Positions 1-7,728 of a stretch of 26,490 nucleotides of DNA are shown here, in pieces. This stretch comes from CABHOJ01 sp965649545. GTDB lineage: Bacteria; Pseudomonadota; Gammaproteobacteria; Burkholderiales; Methylophilaceae. A program made the position numbers and the translations under genes. Under the pieces are notes generated by a model. The model saw only the letters and a program-made list of their open reading frames with translations. It had not been told where the DNA came from and ran no database searches. The stretch is taken from contig CBFGLF010000007.1 in NCBI GenBank assembly GCA_965649545.1, positions 1-26,490 of the forward strand, read 5' to 3'. Position 1 is the first letter of the stretch. Every line of letters starts with the position of its first letter.

Positions 1-53
1 CAACCGCTTAATGTCACGATCAACATCGCGGCGACTAATGATTGCTTGGTCAT
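1..53 (-). CDS. Start of a probable lipoprotein gene (partial, runs off the window)
   Basis: Only the first 17 codons and two bases of the next are inside the window. An ATG at 53-51 follows a good Shine-Dalgarno sequence (AGGAG, 67-63 on the minus strand, nine bases before the ATG). The readable peptide is MTKQSLVAAMLIVTLSG, and the next codon begins TG. This is a typical signal peptide: a lysine near the N-terminus, then a hydrophobic core. If the next codon is TGC or TGT, the end reads LSGC, a lipobox for lipoprotein signal peptidase. The mature protein is not visible, so no function can be given. A Fur-like sequence lies about 105 bases upstream of the start. Confidence 0.55.
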   Translation of the reverse strand, partial: MTKQSLVAAMLIVTLSG

Positions 54-157
54 TTTTAATTACTCCTTTTCTAATCGTTATAGGCCCAGGTCACGATAAT
101 TTTGCGAATGCGATCTGTGCTGACTGGAATATTGCAAACGGTATGCCAACTTGATAA

Positions 158-172
158 AAACAATGATTATCA
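158..172. promoter_or_regulatory. Possible Fur box / AT-rich dyad
   Basis: Plus strand AAACAAT-G-ATTATCA resembles the 7-1-7 Fur motif TGATAAT-N-ATTATCA. The right half matches perfectly and the left half at four of seven positions. It is embedded in a wider perfect inverted repeat, TTGATAA (151-157) and TTATCAA (167-173) with nine bases between. It lies upstream of the minus-strand gene starting at 53, so it could control that gene. I could not place a convincing -35/-10 pair next to it, so the assignment to Fur is tentative. The rest of 54-320 holds no gene that I can see. Confidence 0.3.
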
Positions 173-320
173 ATGGCTTATGAGATAATTACGGCAAATG
201 GTATCGATGAGAAACACTAGAAATCGTCGCCAAAAAGAGACGATGTGGGCGAACCGGGCTTTGTGAAGGGGTGGCTCGGGCGAGCCGTTTGAAGCTTACG
301 TTGAGGCGTGCAGGATGGGG

Positions 321-959
321 CTAAAGGGCGCGCTTGCGGTTATTGGAGGTGTCCTTGGCTTCTTTCGAATCCCGCAGCTCTTTCCCTTTGCGTTTGGCAT
401 TGGCTTCAGCCTCGGGAGAGGAGCCGTCGATCTTGGCGGTGAGTGCACGCTGGCGTTCGGCAGCACGGGCCTGGGCGTCTTCCAGTTCCATCAGCGTGAT
501 GACGCCATCGCCATTGAGGTCGAACTGGTTAAAATGGCGCGCGACTTGCGGCAGCATCTCGGTCGCTTCTTCCCGAGACAGGGAGCCGTCATTGTCATGA
601 TCGGCATCGAGGAAACGCTCCTGGATGCGCTTGCGCATCAGACGGCGACGTTCTTCGATCTGGATATGGGCGGCATCGACGGATTTGGAATATTCGTAAA
701 GGTCACGACGCAGCCGGATGCGGTCTTCGATGCTGATGCGCTTGTCGAGGATCTGGACTTGTACCGGATCGGGTTCGATCTCGATGGTGGTGCTGTTGTC
801 TTCGATGATGGTCTGATTGTCGCGGGAGGACTGCTGGTTATCGCGTGAGGTCTGGACTTCGCGCGGACCGGCAAAAGTCATTTCGCTGAGCCCGACAAAG
901 ATGAAGAGCGCGAGGACAGCGTGCTTGTGAAATGGAGTTTGAGAACCCGTCATCAGCAT
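321..959 (-). CDS. Secreted EF-hand calcium-binding protein of unknown function
   Basis: The protein has about 212 residues from the ATG at 959. The N-terminus (MLMTGSQTPFHKHAVLALF..., ending near TFA-GP) looks like a signal peptide, so export is likely. Two canonical 12-residue EF-hand loops follow: DHDNDGSLSREE (about residues 120-131) and DLNGDGVITLME (about 147-158). In both, positions 1, 3, 5 and 12 carry D/N/D/E ligands and position 6 is Gly. Before them is an acidic, Asn-rich stretch with SRDNQ twice, then a charged, probably helical segment rich in Arg. The tail is Lys/Arg-rich. The frame stays open upstream to a GTG at 1037; I prefer 959 (or 953) because it puts the signal peptide at the N-terminus, although no strong ribosome site marks either. 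Calcium binding follows from the motif; role and partner are unknown. It is divergent from ompR. Confidence 0.75.
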   Translation of the reverse strand: MLMTGSQTPFHKHAVLALFIFVGLSEMTFAGPREVQTSRDNQQSSRDNQTIIEDNSTTIEIEPDPVQVQILDKRISIEDRIRLRRDLYEYSKSVDAAHIQIEERRRLMRKRIQERFLDADHDNDGSLSREEATEMLPQVARHFNQFDLNGDGVITLMELEDAQARAAERQRALTAKIDGSSPEAEANAKRKGKELRDSKEAKDTSNNRKRAL

Positions 960-1182
960 ACGGAGTGCATCACCAAAAGTTGAGCTTTCAGCATTGTTGC
1001 CTTCTATCCCCCAGCTAGTGTTCTTCGAGATGTTCACCCATAACGCAAGGCGACATCATTCTTTATCTAGGACGCCATATGTAATGGATTTGTTCATTAC
1101 GTTGCGGCCTAGCCAGCATATTTTGTTGCTGATTTTATTCGCGAGGACCGCTTTACGATCTGCTGTCCCGTCGTCAGTGCAA

Positions 1183-1199
1183 GCCATATTGCATATGGC
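1183..1199. promoter_or_regulatory. Perfect 7-3-7 inverted repeat, operator candidate
   Basis: GCCATAT-TGC-ATATGGC is a perfect 7-bp dyad with a three-base centre, about 145 bases upstream of the ompR ATG. No T-run follows on either strand, so a terminator is unlikely. The compact symmetry suits a homodimeric regulator; which one is unknown. Confidence 0.35.
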
Positions 1200-1256
1200 A
1201 AGAGTTCGCAATCATGACGCATGAATGTAAATCGAATGTTTCATGTTAGGCCTTGA

Positions 1257-1292
1257 TTGTAAAAATTTGTAACTTAATCAAACAATATCAAA
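1257..1292 (+). promoter_or_regulatory. Helically phased direct repeats, candidate OmpR autoregulatory site
   Basis: TTGTAA occurs at 1257 and again exactly 10 bases later at 1267. ATCAAA then occurs at 1277 and again at 1287, continuing the same 10-base phase. The second unit reads TTTGTAACTTA, close to the TTTGnAACATA core of enterobacterial OmpR sites. OmpR is known to bind as two head-to-tail monomers on half-sites about 10 bp apart. The site lies 50-86 bases before the ompR start, so autoregulation is a reasonable inference. Confidence 0.4.
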
Positions 1293-1342
1293 AACTTAAC
1301 AGGGGGCTTTCAATTCAGCCCTATTCCGCCGAAAATACGGTC

Positions 1343-2071
1343 ATGCAGCCTACCACGAAAAAAATATTGATGGTCGACGACGACCTCCGCATGCGCGAAC
1401 TGCTGCAGCGTTATCTCGGCGAACAAGGCTTCACGGTCAAGACCGTCTCCGACGCGACGGAAATGGATATCGCCCTGGCGCATGAGCATGTCGACCTGCT
1501 GGTGCTCGACCTCATGCTGCCGGGCGAAGACGGCCTGGCCATCTGCCGTCGCTTGCGGGCGGCCGGCAATACCATGCCCGTCATCATGTTGACCGCGCGC
1601 GGCGACGAGGTCGACCGTATCGTCGGCCTGGAGATGGGCGCAGACGATTACCTGCCCAAGCCCTTCAACCCACGTGAATTGCTCGCCCGCATCAATGCCG
1701 TGATGCGACGCCACGGCCCAAGCGTGCCGAGCGCGCCCGCCATCGAAGGCGAAACCATCACCATCGGCGAACTGACCTTCGACCCGTCCACCCGCAGCCT
1801 GCTGCGCAACGGCATGTCGATCACCATCACCAGCGGCGAGTTCGCGCTACTCAAGGTATTCGTCGATCATCCGCGGCAGCCCTTGTCGCGGGATCGCCTG
1901 ATGCAACTGGCGCGCGGCCGCGAACTGGATGTGTTCGACCGCAGTATCGACGTGCAAGTCTCCCGACTGCGCAAGCTGATCGAACCAGACCCGGCGCATC
2001 CGCGCTACCTGCAAACCATGTGGGGATTCGGTTACGTGTTCATCCCCGATGGTGAAGCCCTCAAAACCTAG
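1343..2071 (+). CDS. ompR: OmpR-family response regulator
   Basis: This 242-residue protein is close to E. coli OmpR (239) along its whole length. The receiver domain (about 6-120) has the acidic pocket D12-D13-D14, phospho-acceptor D56 in LVLDLMLPGEDG, T84 and K106 in LPKPFNPRE. The C-terminal winged helix (about 140-236) has the family sequences LTFDPSTRSLLRNG, ITSGEFALLK, SRDRLMQLARGRE, RSIDVQVSRLRKLIEPDP and the GFGYVFIPDG end. The ATG at 1343 gives the N-terminus expected for the family, although no strong Shine-Dalgarno precedes it. It is a cytoplasmic transcription factor phosphorylated by EnvZ, encoded just downstream. The classical role is porin and osmotic control; targets here cannot be read from the sequence. 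Confidence 0.95.
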   Translation: MQPTTKKILMVDDDLRMRELLQRYLGEQGFTVKTVSDATEMDIALAHEHVDLLVLDLMLPGEDGLAICRRLRAAGNTMPVIMLTARGDEVDRIVGLEMGADDYLPKPFNPRELLARINAVMRRHGPSVPSAPAIEGETITIGELTFDPSTRSLLRNGMSITITSGEFALLKVFVDHPRQPLSRDRLMQLARGRELDVFDRSIDVQVSRLRKLIEPDPAHPRYLQTMWGFGYVFIPDGEALKT

Positions 2072-2094
2072 CGTCGCTGTATGAAGCCCTCGCT

Positions 2095-3402
2095 GTGAAA
2101 TTCCTCCCGCGTTCCTTACTGGCGCATGTGATGTTGCTGATCGCGCTGCTGCTGGCCGTCGGTCAGTATGCCGCCTTGAAGCTGTTCGATTATTTCGAGC
2201 GCGAGCCGCGTGCGATGGCGGCGGCCTTGCAGGCGATCACCGTCGTCAATTACACCCGCGCCTCTTTGCTCGCTTCACATGAGAATCGCCGATTGGCCCT
2301 GCTCTCCGAGCTCTCCGGCAAGGAAGGTGTGCGCGTCTATGCCGCCGACCTGCTGGAAGAGATCGAACCCCTGCCCGACGACCCCTTCATCCGCATGATC
2401 GCGGCCATGATCCGCGACCGCCTGGGCAAGGATACCCTGGTGTCCTACAACCATTTCGGCATCCCCGGTCTTTGGGTGAGTTTCAATATCGAGCAGGACG
2501 ACTTCTGGGTCGTCATCCCGCGTATCCAGGTCGACCGACCCTTCCCCTGGCAGTGGCTGGGCTGGGGGGCGCTGGTGATCCTGTTATCGCTGATGGGCGC
2601 CTACGTCATCGCCGCCCGCATCAATCGCCCGCTCAACCTGCTGGTGAAAGCCGCCGACCGCCTGCGTAACGGCGAACAGCCGCCCAAACTGCCGGAGACC
2701 GGCGTCGCCGAATTGCGTGAGGTGAGCCATACCTTCAATCAGATGTCGGAAGCGTTGCAGCGGCTGGACACGGAACGCACATTGCTGCTGGCGGGCGTGT
2801 CACATGACTTGCGGACGCCGCTCGCGCGCCTGAGGCTGGCGGTGGAGATGCTGCCTGACGATCAATGTGGCAGCTTCAAGGTCGGCATGGTGCAGGACAT
2901 CACCGACATGGATAACATCATCCATCAGTTCCTCGATTTCGTACGCGGCATTGAGGGTGAACCGACGCAGATGGTCGATATCAACGAACTGCTGAGGTCC
3001 ATCATCGAGCGTCATCAGCGTGCGGGTCGGGACATCATCGTACGCCTGTCGGCACAGCATCTCATCCCGTTGCGCCCCCTGGCCATGCAGCGCCTGATCA
3101 GCAACCTGATCGACAATGCCTACAAGTACGGCCATGGCGAGGTGATCGTGAGCACGCGCATCAACTCCGGTTCTGTGGTGCTCAGCGTGATGGACAACGG
3201 GCCAGGCATCCCGGCCTCGCAGATGGCGCGGCTATTGCGGCCTTTCGAGCGCCTGGACAAGGCGCGGGGCAATGAAGGCGGGAGCGGTCTGGGGCTGGCG
3301 ATCGCCGACCGCATCGCCAAACTGCACAAGGGCGAACTGACCTTGCTCAATCGCCCGCAAGGCGGACTCGAAGCCAGGTTGACCCTGCCCATCGCGCCCT
3401 GA
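2095..3402 (+). CDS. envZ: EnvZ-type sensor histidine kinase
   Basis: The protein has 435 residues and a GTG start 23 bases after the ompR stop. Transmembrane helices at about 8-30 and 155-175 bracket a periplasmic domain of about 120 residues. A HAMP region follows (ARINRPLNLLVKAADRLRNG, about 174-225). The H-box GVSHDLRTPLARL carries the phospho-accepting H237. The ATPase domain shows the N-box (N337-x3-N341, LISNLIDNAYKYG), G1 (DNGPGIP, 367-373) and G2 (GGSGLGLAI, 395-403). It phosphorylates and dephosphorylates OmpR at the inner membrane. No clear ribosome site precedes the GTG. A five-codon ORF (2081-2098) ends in a TGA that overlaps this start, so translational coupling is possible. It converges on cysG with a 20-base gap. 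Confidence 0.93.
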   Translation: MKFLPRSLLAHVMLLIALLLAVGQYAALKLFDYFEREPRAMAAALQAITVVNYTRASLLASHENRRLALLSELSGKEGVRVYAADLLEEIEPLPDDPFIRMIAAMIRDRLGKDTLVSYNHFGIPGLWVSFNIEQDDFWVVIPRIQVDRPFPWQWLGWGALVILLSLMGAYVIAARINRPLNLLVKAADRLRNGEQPPKLPETGVAELREVSHTFNQMSEALQRLDTERTLLLAGVSHDLRTPLARLRLAVEMLPDDQCGSFKVGMVQDITDMDNIIHQFLDFVRGIEGEPTQMVDINELLRSIIERHQRAGRDIIVRLSAQHLIPLRPLAMQRLISNLIDNAYKYGHGEVIVSTRINSGSVVLSVMDNGPGIPASQMARLLRPFERLDKARGNEGGSGLGLAIADRIAKLHKGELTLLNRPQGGLEARLTLPIAP

Positions 3403-3422
3403 CCGGAGCGCCTCGATCGCGC

Positions 3423-4811
3423 TCACTGCACCGGATCGAACCAGGCCAGTTTCTCGCGTAGTTTGACGACATCGCCGACGATGGTGAGGCAAGGCGGTTT
3501 CATCTCGGCTGCCTGCACCCGCTCCGCCAGCGTCGCCAGATCGGCTACCACGACTTTCTGGCGTACTGTGGTGCCTTGTTGCACCACCGCGGCGGGCGTC
3601 GCCGCATCCAGCCCATGGGCGACCAGTTGCCGGCAGATCTCGTCCAGCCCGACCAGCCCCATGTAGATCACGACCGTCTGCTTCGGCCTTACCAGCGCAG
3701 GCCAATCGAGATGCACGGTCCCGTCTTTCAGGTGACCGGTCGTGAACAGGCAGGATTGTGCATAGTCCCGATGCGTGAGCGGGATGCCGGCATAAGCCGA
3801 GACCCCGTTGGCGGCACTGATGCCCGGCACCACCTGGAAAGGCACGCCATGCTGCATCAGCGTCTCGATCTCTTCACCGCCGCGACCGAAGATGAAAGGA
3901 TCGCCGCCTTTCAGGCGAAGTACGCGCTTACCCTCCTTGGCCAGCTTCACCAACAGGTCGTTGATCTCGTCCTGCGGCAAGGTATGCTGGTCGCGCGCCT
4001 TGCCGACATAGATCAGCTCGGCGTCGCGCCGCACCAGTTCCATCACTTCCTTGCTCACCAATTTGTCATAGACGCAGACGTCCGCTTGCTGCATCAAGCG
4101 CAAGGCCCGGAACGTCAACAGGTCCGGATCGCCCGGCCCACCCCCCACCAGGTAGACCTCACCATGATCCTGAACATCCGCCTCGCCGGATAGCACCTGC
4201 TCCAGGGCCGCCCGAGCGGTCGCCTCCTGCCCCGAGAGTACGCGCTCACCTATCGGCCCCTGGAACACACTCTCCCAGAAGATGCGCCGCTCCTGGGTCG
4301 TCGCGAAACGGGCTTTGACTCTATCCCTGTACTCGGCGGCGAGGGAGGCCAGGCGACCATAGGTCGCAGGCACCAGTGTCTCGATGCGCGCACGGATCAT
4401 GCGGGCCAGTACCGGCGCGGCACCGCCGCTGGAGATCGCGATCGTCAGCGGATAACGCTCGACGATGGACGGCATGGTGAAGGTGCAGAGTTCGGGACAA
4501 TCGACCACGTTCACCGGCAGATGACGGGCATCGGCTTCTATATAAACGGCACGGTTGACATGCTCGTCGTCGGTCGCCGCCACCACCAGGCAGGCGCCAT
4601 CCAGTTGTTCGGCGCGGAAGGTCTCGGCCTGATAGGCGATCTCGCCGGCCTCGACCATCGCGGAAAGCTCGTGGTGCAGTTCCGGGGAGACCACCAGCAC
4701 ATCGCCACCGGCTTTACGCAGCATGGTGACCTTGCGCGCCGCCACTTCGCCGCCACCGACGACCAGGCAGCGACGTCCCTTGATTTTCATGAAGATTGGT
4801 AATGCATCCAT
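3423..4811 (-). CDS. cysG: Trifunctional siroheme synthase (uroporphyrinogen-III methyltransferase / precorrin-2 dehydrogenase / ferrochelatase)
   Basis: The protein has 462 residues, against 457 for E. coli CysG. The N-terminal CysG-B half (1 to about 215) opens MDALPIFMKIKGRRCLVVGGGEVA, with the NAD-binding GGGEVA loop, D104 in NVVDCPE (the catalytic Asp position) and the SSGGAAPVLAR segment where the family phosphoserine lies. The C-terminal SUMT half (about 217-462) has VYLVGGGPGDPDLLTFRAL, the GDPFIFGRGGEE loop and VVPGISAANG. It turns uroporphyrinogen III into siroheme, the cofactor of assimilatory sulfite and nitrite reductases, in the cytoplasm. It is monocistronic here, convergent with envZ and divergent from miaB. 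Confidence 0.96.
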   Translation of the reverse strand: MDALPIFMKIKGRRCLVVGGGEVAARKVTMLRKAGGDVLVVSPELHHELSAMVEAGEIAYQAETFRAEQLDGACLVVAATDDEHVNRAVYIEADARHLPVNVVDCPELCTFTMPSIVERYPLTIAISSGGAAPVLARMIRARIETLVPATYGRLASLAAEYRDRVKARFATTQERRIFWESVFQGPIGERVLSGQEATARAALEQVLSGEADVQDHGEVYLVGGGPGDPDLLTFRALRLMQQADVCVYDKLVSKEVMELVRRDAELIYVGKARDQHTLPQDEINDLLVKLAKEGKRVLRLKGGDPFIFGRGGEEIETLMQHGVPFQVVPGISAANGVSAYAGIPLTHRDYAQSCLFTTGHLKDGTVHLDWPALVRPKQTVVIYMGLVGLDEICRQLVAHGLDAATPAAVVQQGTTVRQKVVVADLATLAERVQAAEMKPPCLTIVGDVVKLREKLAWFDPVQ

Positions 4812-4831
4812 GGCCGGTATTTTACGCTGGT

Positions 4832-4860
4832 TTGTGCAACGGCATGGCCTGCGCTACAAT
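4832..4860 (+). promoter_or_regulatory. Candidate sigma-70 promoter for miaB
   Basis: TTGTGC (4832-4837) and TACAAT (4855-4860) are separated by 17 bases, in the 164-base gap between the divergent cysG and miaB starts. The -10 matches the consensus at five of six positions; the -35 is weak. The predicted transcript leader is about 110 bases. Confidence 0.4.
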
Positions 4861-4975
4861 CGGACCTTAGCTTACTGTTTTTTTACGATATTTTGCATCC
4901 TTCCCCAGTCTGTTTCATTGCCAGTTCCACTTCGATGTGCGCTGTGCGCCAGAACCGACACACCCCCAGATCCGC

Positions 4976-6310
4976 ATGAGCACGCCGAAAAAGGTTTTCA
5001 TCAAGACGTTCGGCTGCCAGATGAACGAGTACGATTCATCGCGCATGGCGGATATGCTGCACAGCAGCGACGGCATGCAAACCACGGACGACCCTGAGCA
5101 GGCCGACGTCATCCTGCTCAACACTTGCTCCGTGCGCGAGAAATCCGAAGAGAAAGTCTTCAGCCATCTTGGCCGTTTCATCCCGCTCAAGGAAAAGAAC
5201 CCCGATCTGATCATTGGCGTCGGCGGTTGCGTCGCCAGCCAGGAAGGGGAGCAGATCGTCGCCCGTGCGCCGTATGTCGATGTCGTCTTCGGCCCGCAGA
5301 CCCTGCATCGCCTGCCCGAGCTCATCGACAGCAAACGCAGGACCGGCGTATCGCAGGTCGACATCAGTTTCCCGGAGATCGAGAAATTCGATCACCTGCC
5401 CCCGCCCCGCGTCGAAGGCGCTTCGGCCTTCCTCTCCATCATGGAAGGCTGCAGCAAATACTGTACGTTCTGTGTCGTGCCGTTCACGCGCGGGGACGAG
5501 GTCTCGCGCCCGTTCGACGATGTGCTGATCGAGGCCGCGCAACTCGCCGGGCAGGGGGTCAAGGAGATCACCCTGCTGGGACAGAACGTCAACAGCTATC
5601 GCAGCGAGACCGCGACCGGCGAATCGGCCGACCTGGCGTTGCTGATCGAGTACATCGCCGAGATCCCGCAGATCGAACGCATCCGCTTCACGACGTCCCA
5701 CCCGAACGATATGAGCGATGCGCTCATCGACTGCTTCGCGCGCATCCCGAAACTGGTGTCCCACCTGCACCTGCCCGTGCAGGCAGGATCCGACCGCATC
5801 CTCATGGCCATGAAACGCAACTATACGGCCCTGCAATACCGATCCATCATCCGCAAGCTGCGCAAGGCGAGACCGGATATCTGCATCACCTCGGATTTCA
5901 TCGTCGGCTTCCCCGGCGAGACGGAAACCGATTTCGACGCCACCATGCGACTCCTGCAAGACCTTGAGTTCGACTTCAGCTTCAGTTTCGTCTACAGCGC
6001 ACGCCCCGGTACGCCGGCTTCCTACCTGCCGGACGACACGTCGCAGGAGATCAAGCTGGAGCGGCTGGCACGCCTGCAGGCCTTGAACGAAACGCAAGGC
6101 AAGACCATCAGCCAGGGCATGGTCGGCAGCGTCCAGCGCGTGCTGGTGGAAAGCCTCTCGAAGAAGGACGCCACCGAACTGGCGGGCCGCACCGACAATA
6201 ACCGCATCGTCAACTTCCCCGGCGGTAGCGAACTCATCAACCAATTCGTCGATGTCCGCATCACCGACGCCCAGCCGCATACCCTGCGCGGCGAACTTAT
6301 CAGAGCCTAA
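4976..6310 (+). CDS. miaB: tRNA-2-methylthio-N6-dimethylallyladenosine synthase
   Basis: This 444-residue protein is a radical-SAM methylthiotransferase. The N-terminal UPF0004 domain has the three auxiliary-cluster cysteines C14 (KTFGCQMN), C51 (NTCSVREK) and C85 (GGCVASQE). The radical-SAM cluster C159-x3-C163-x2-C166 lies in GCSKYCTFCVVPFTRG. A TRAM-type RNA-binding domain ends the protein (about 375-440). It adds the methylthio group to i6A37 of tRNAs reading UNN codons. The frame opens at 4937, but ATG 4976 gives the family N-terminus MSTPKKVFIKTFGCQMNEYD. It heads a tight plus-strand run with phoH two bases downstream. Confidence 0.96.
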   Translation: MSTPKKVFIKTFGCQMNEYDSSRMADMLHSSDGMQTTDDPEQADVILLNTCSVREKSEEKVFSHLGRFIPLKEKNPDLIIGVGGCVASQEGEQIVARAPYVDVVFGPQTLHRLPELIDSKRRTGVSQVDISFPEIEKFDHLPPPRVEGASAFLSIMEGCSKYCTFCVVPFTRGDEVSRPFDDVLIEAAQLAGQGVKEITLLGQNVNSYRSETATGESADLALLIEYIAEIPQIERIRFTTSHPNDMSDALIDCFARIPKLVSHLHLPVQAGSDRILMAMKRNYTALQYRSIIRKLRKARPDICITSDFIVGFPGETETDFDATMRLLQDLEFDFSFSFVYSARPGTPASYLPDDTSQEIKLERLARLQALNETQGKTISQGMVGSVQRVLVESLSKKDATELAGRTDNNRIVNFPGGSELINQFVDVRITDAQPHTLRGELIRA

Positions 6311-6312
6311 TC

Positions 6313-7278
6313 TTGGAAATCACCTTAAGCCCCGAAGACAATACCCGCCTCGCCAACCTCTGCGGCGTGCTGGACGAGAACCTGAAGCAGATCGAATCCG
6401 CGCTCGATGTCGGCATCTCGCGCCGCGGCTCGCATATCCGACTCTCCGGCGAAGCGCATAACATGCGCCTCGCCGCCCAGTTACTGGAGAACTTCTACGA
6501 ACGGGCGAAGAAGCCCATCAGTCTTGAGGAAGTGCAGCTGAGCCTGGTCGAAGTCGACCGCCTCAAGCCCGAGGAAGTGACCACGGCGATGCCGGTACTC
6601 ATGACGCGCCGCCAGGACCTGCATGGCCGCACCCCGCGTCAGGTCGAGTACCTGCAACAGATCCAGGAATTCGACATCACCTTCGGCATCGGCCCGGCCG
6701 GGACCGGCAAGACCTATCTCGCGGTGGCCAGTGCAGTCGATGCGCTGACGCGCGACCGTGTGAAACGTATCGTGCTCGTTAGGCCTGCCGTGGAGGCCGG
6801 TGAACGCCTCGGTTTCCTGCCGGGCGACCTGTCGCAGAAAGTCGATCCTTACCTGCGTCCGCTCTACGACGCGCTCTACGACCTGGCCGGTTATGACACC
6901 GTGAACAAGATGTTCGAGCGCGGCGCCATCGAGGTCGCGCCCCTGGCTTACATGCGCGGCCGCACGCTGAACCAGAGCTTCATCATCCTCGACGAAGCGC
7001 AGAACACCACGCCTGAGCAGATGAAGATGTTCCTCACCCGCATCGGCTTCGGCACCAAGGCCGTGATCACTGGCGACGTCACGCAGATCGACCTCGGTCG
7101 CGGTCAGAAGAGCGGCCTGATCGAAGCGCAGAAGATCCTGAAGGACGTGCGCGGCATCGCCTTCACCAAATTCCTCTCGGATGACGTCGTGCGCCACCCG
7201 TTGGTGCAGAAGATCATCAACGCTTACGAGAAATATCAGGAAGCCCAGGACGATCAGGGCAAGAGGGACGACCACTGA
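6313..7278 (+). CDS. phoH: PhoH-family ATPase (YbeZ)
   Basis: The protein has 321 residues. A small N-terminal domain with KH-like character (about 1-65) precedes the P-loop ATPase. Walker A is GPAGTGKT (127-134) and Walker B is IILDEAQN (224-231), followed by ITGDVTQIDL, typical of PhoH. The start is TTG at 6313, two bases after the miaB stop; no ATG or GTG start is available in the frame, and the product from this TTG has the family N-terminus. YbeZ proteins work with YbeY in RNA metabolism and ribosome maturation, which fits the ybeY gene overlapping its stop by one base. Confidence 0.93.
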   Translation: MEITLSPEDNTRLANLCGVLDENLKQIESALDVGISRRGSHIRLSGEAHNMRLAAQLLENFYERAKKPISLEEVQLSLVEVDRLKPEEVTTAMPVLMTRRQDLHGRTPRQVEYLQQIQEFDITFGIGPAGTGKTYLAVASAVDALTRDRVKRIVLVRPAVEAGERLGFLPGDLSQKVDPYLRPLYDALYDLAGYDTVNKMFERGAIEVAPLAYMRGRTLNQSFIILDEAQNTTPEQMKMFLTRIGFGTKAVITGDVTQIDLGRGQKSGLIEAQKILKDVRGIAFTKFLSDDVVRHPLVQKIINAYEKYQEAQDDQGKRDDH

Positions 7279-7727
7279 TGCCCAGACTGGCCATCGCCGT
7301 GCAATACGCCTGCGAAGCAGAAGGGCTGCCCTCTGCGGCGCAGTTCGGCAAGTGGGCGCGTGTCGCGTTGCGCGTCGATACCGAAGTCACGCTGCGTATC
7401 GTGGATGAGGAGGAGGGTCGCGCACTGAACCGCGATTATCGTGGCAAGGATTATGCTACCAATGTACTGACCTTCCCGTTGACCGAGGAACCGCATCTAA
7501 TGGGGGATATCATCCTCTGCGCACCTGTTGTCGCGGCCGAAGCCTTGGCCCAGCACAAACCGCTGCATGCGCATTATGCGCACCTGACGGTCCACGGCAT
7601 CCTCCATCTGCATGGCTACGACCATGAGACCGAGGCCGAAGCGGAGTTGATGGAATCGATCGAGACTGCCATCGTCACAAAACTTGGTTACCCTGACCCT
7701 TATTTGAGCGAAAAGGAAGCCGCCTGA
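7278..7727 (+). CDS. ybeY: Endoribonuclease YbeY (16S rRNA maturation)
   Basis: This 149-residue protein is of the usual YbeY size. The metal-binding H-x3-H-x5-H motif is complete: H106, H110 and H116 in HGILHLHGYDHETE. The upstream conserved segments NRDYRGKDYATNVLTFP and GDIILCAPVV are also present. It is a single-strand endoribonuclease acting in 16S rRNA 3'-end processing and ribosome quality control. The ATG overlaps the phoH stop (TGATG), so the two are probably translationally coupled. Confidence 0.95.
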   Translation: MPRLAIAVQYACEAEGLPSAAQFGKWARVALRVDTEVTLRIVDEEEGRALNRDYRGKDYATNVLTFPLTEEPHLMGDIILCAPVVAAEALAQHKPLHAHYAHLTVHGILHLHGYDHETEAEAELMESIETAIVTKLGYPDPYLSEKEAA

Positions 7728-7728
7728 T

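Larger units (their letters stand above)
960..1342. other. Divergent intergenic region between the EF-hand gene and ompR
   Basis: 383 bases without a convincing gene, AT-richer than the flanks. It contains GTAATG-N8-CATTAC (1081-1100), the perfect dyad GCCATAT-TGC-ATATGGC (1183-1199), TTGATT-N17-AATCAA (1253-1281), and 10-bp-phased repeats at 1257-1292. It should hold promoters for both divergent genes, but no -35/-10 pair is good enough to call. Reading frames through it have no ribosome site and no recognisable product. Confidence 0.6.

Noticed and set aside
151..173. FNR box reading of the TTGAT...ATCAA dyad
   Set aside because: The gap between half-sites is 13 bases rather than four.
273..286. 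GGCTCG-GG-CGAGCC hairpin downstream of the EF-hand gene
   Set aside because: The loop is only two bases (four if the inner pair opens) and no T tract follows on the minus strand.
315..848. A 177-codon plus-strand frame over the EF-hand gene
   Set aside because: The minus strand carries perfect EF-hand loops and a signal peptide; the plus-strand frame has no motif or ribosome site.
3406..3424. Hairpin GAGCGC-N7-GCGCTC between the convergent envZ and cysG genes
   Set aside because: Six pairs only, no T-run on either side, and it overlaps the end of cysG; not good enough to call a terminator.
5036..6280. A 414-codon open frame opposite miaB
   Set aside because: It is antisense to a clearly conserved gene and its composition follows miaB codon positions; no recognisable motif, a shadow of GC-rich coding.
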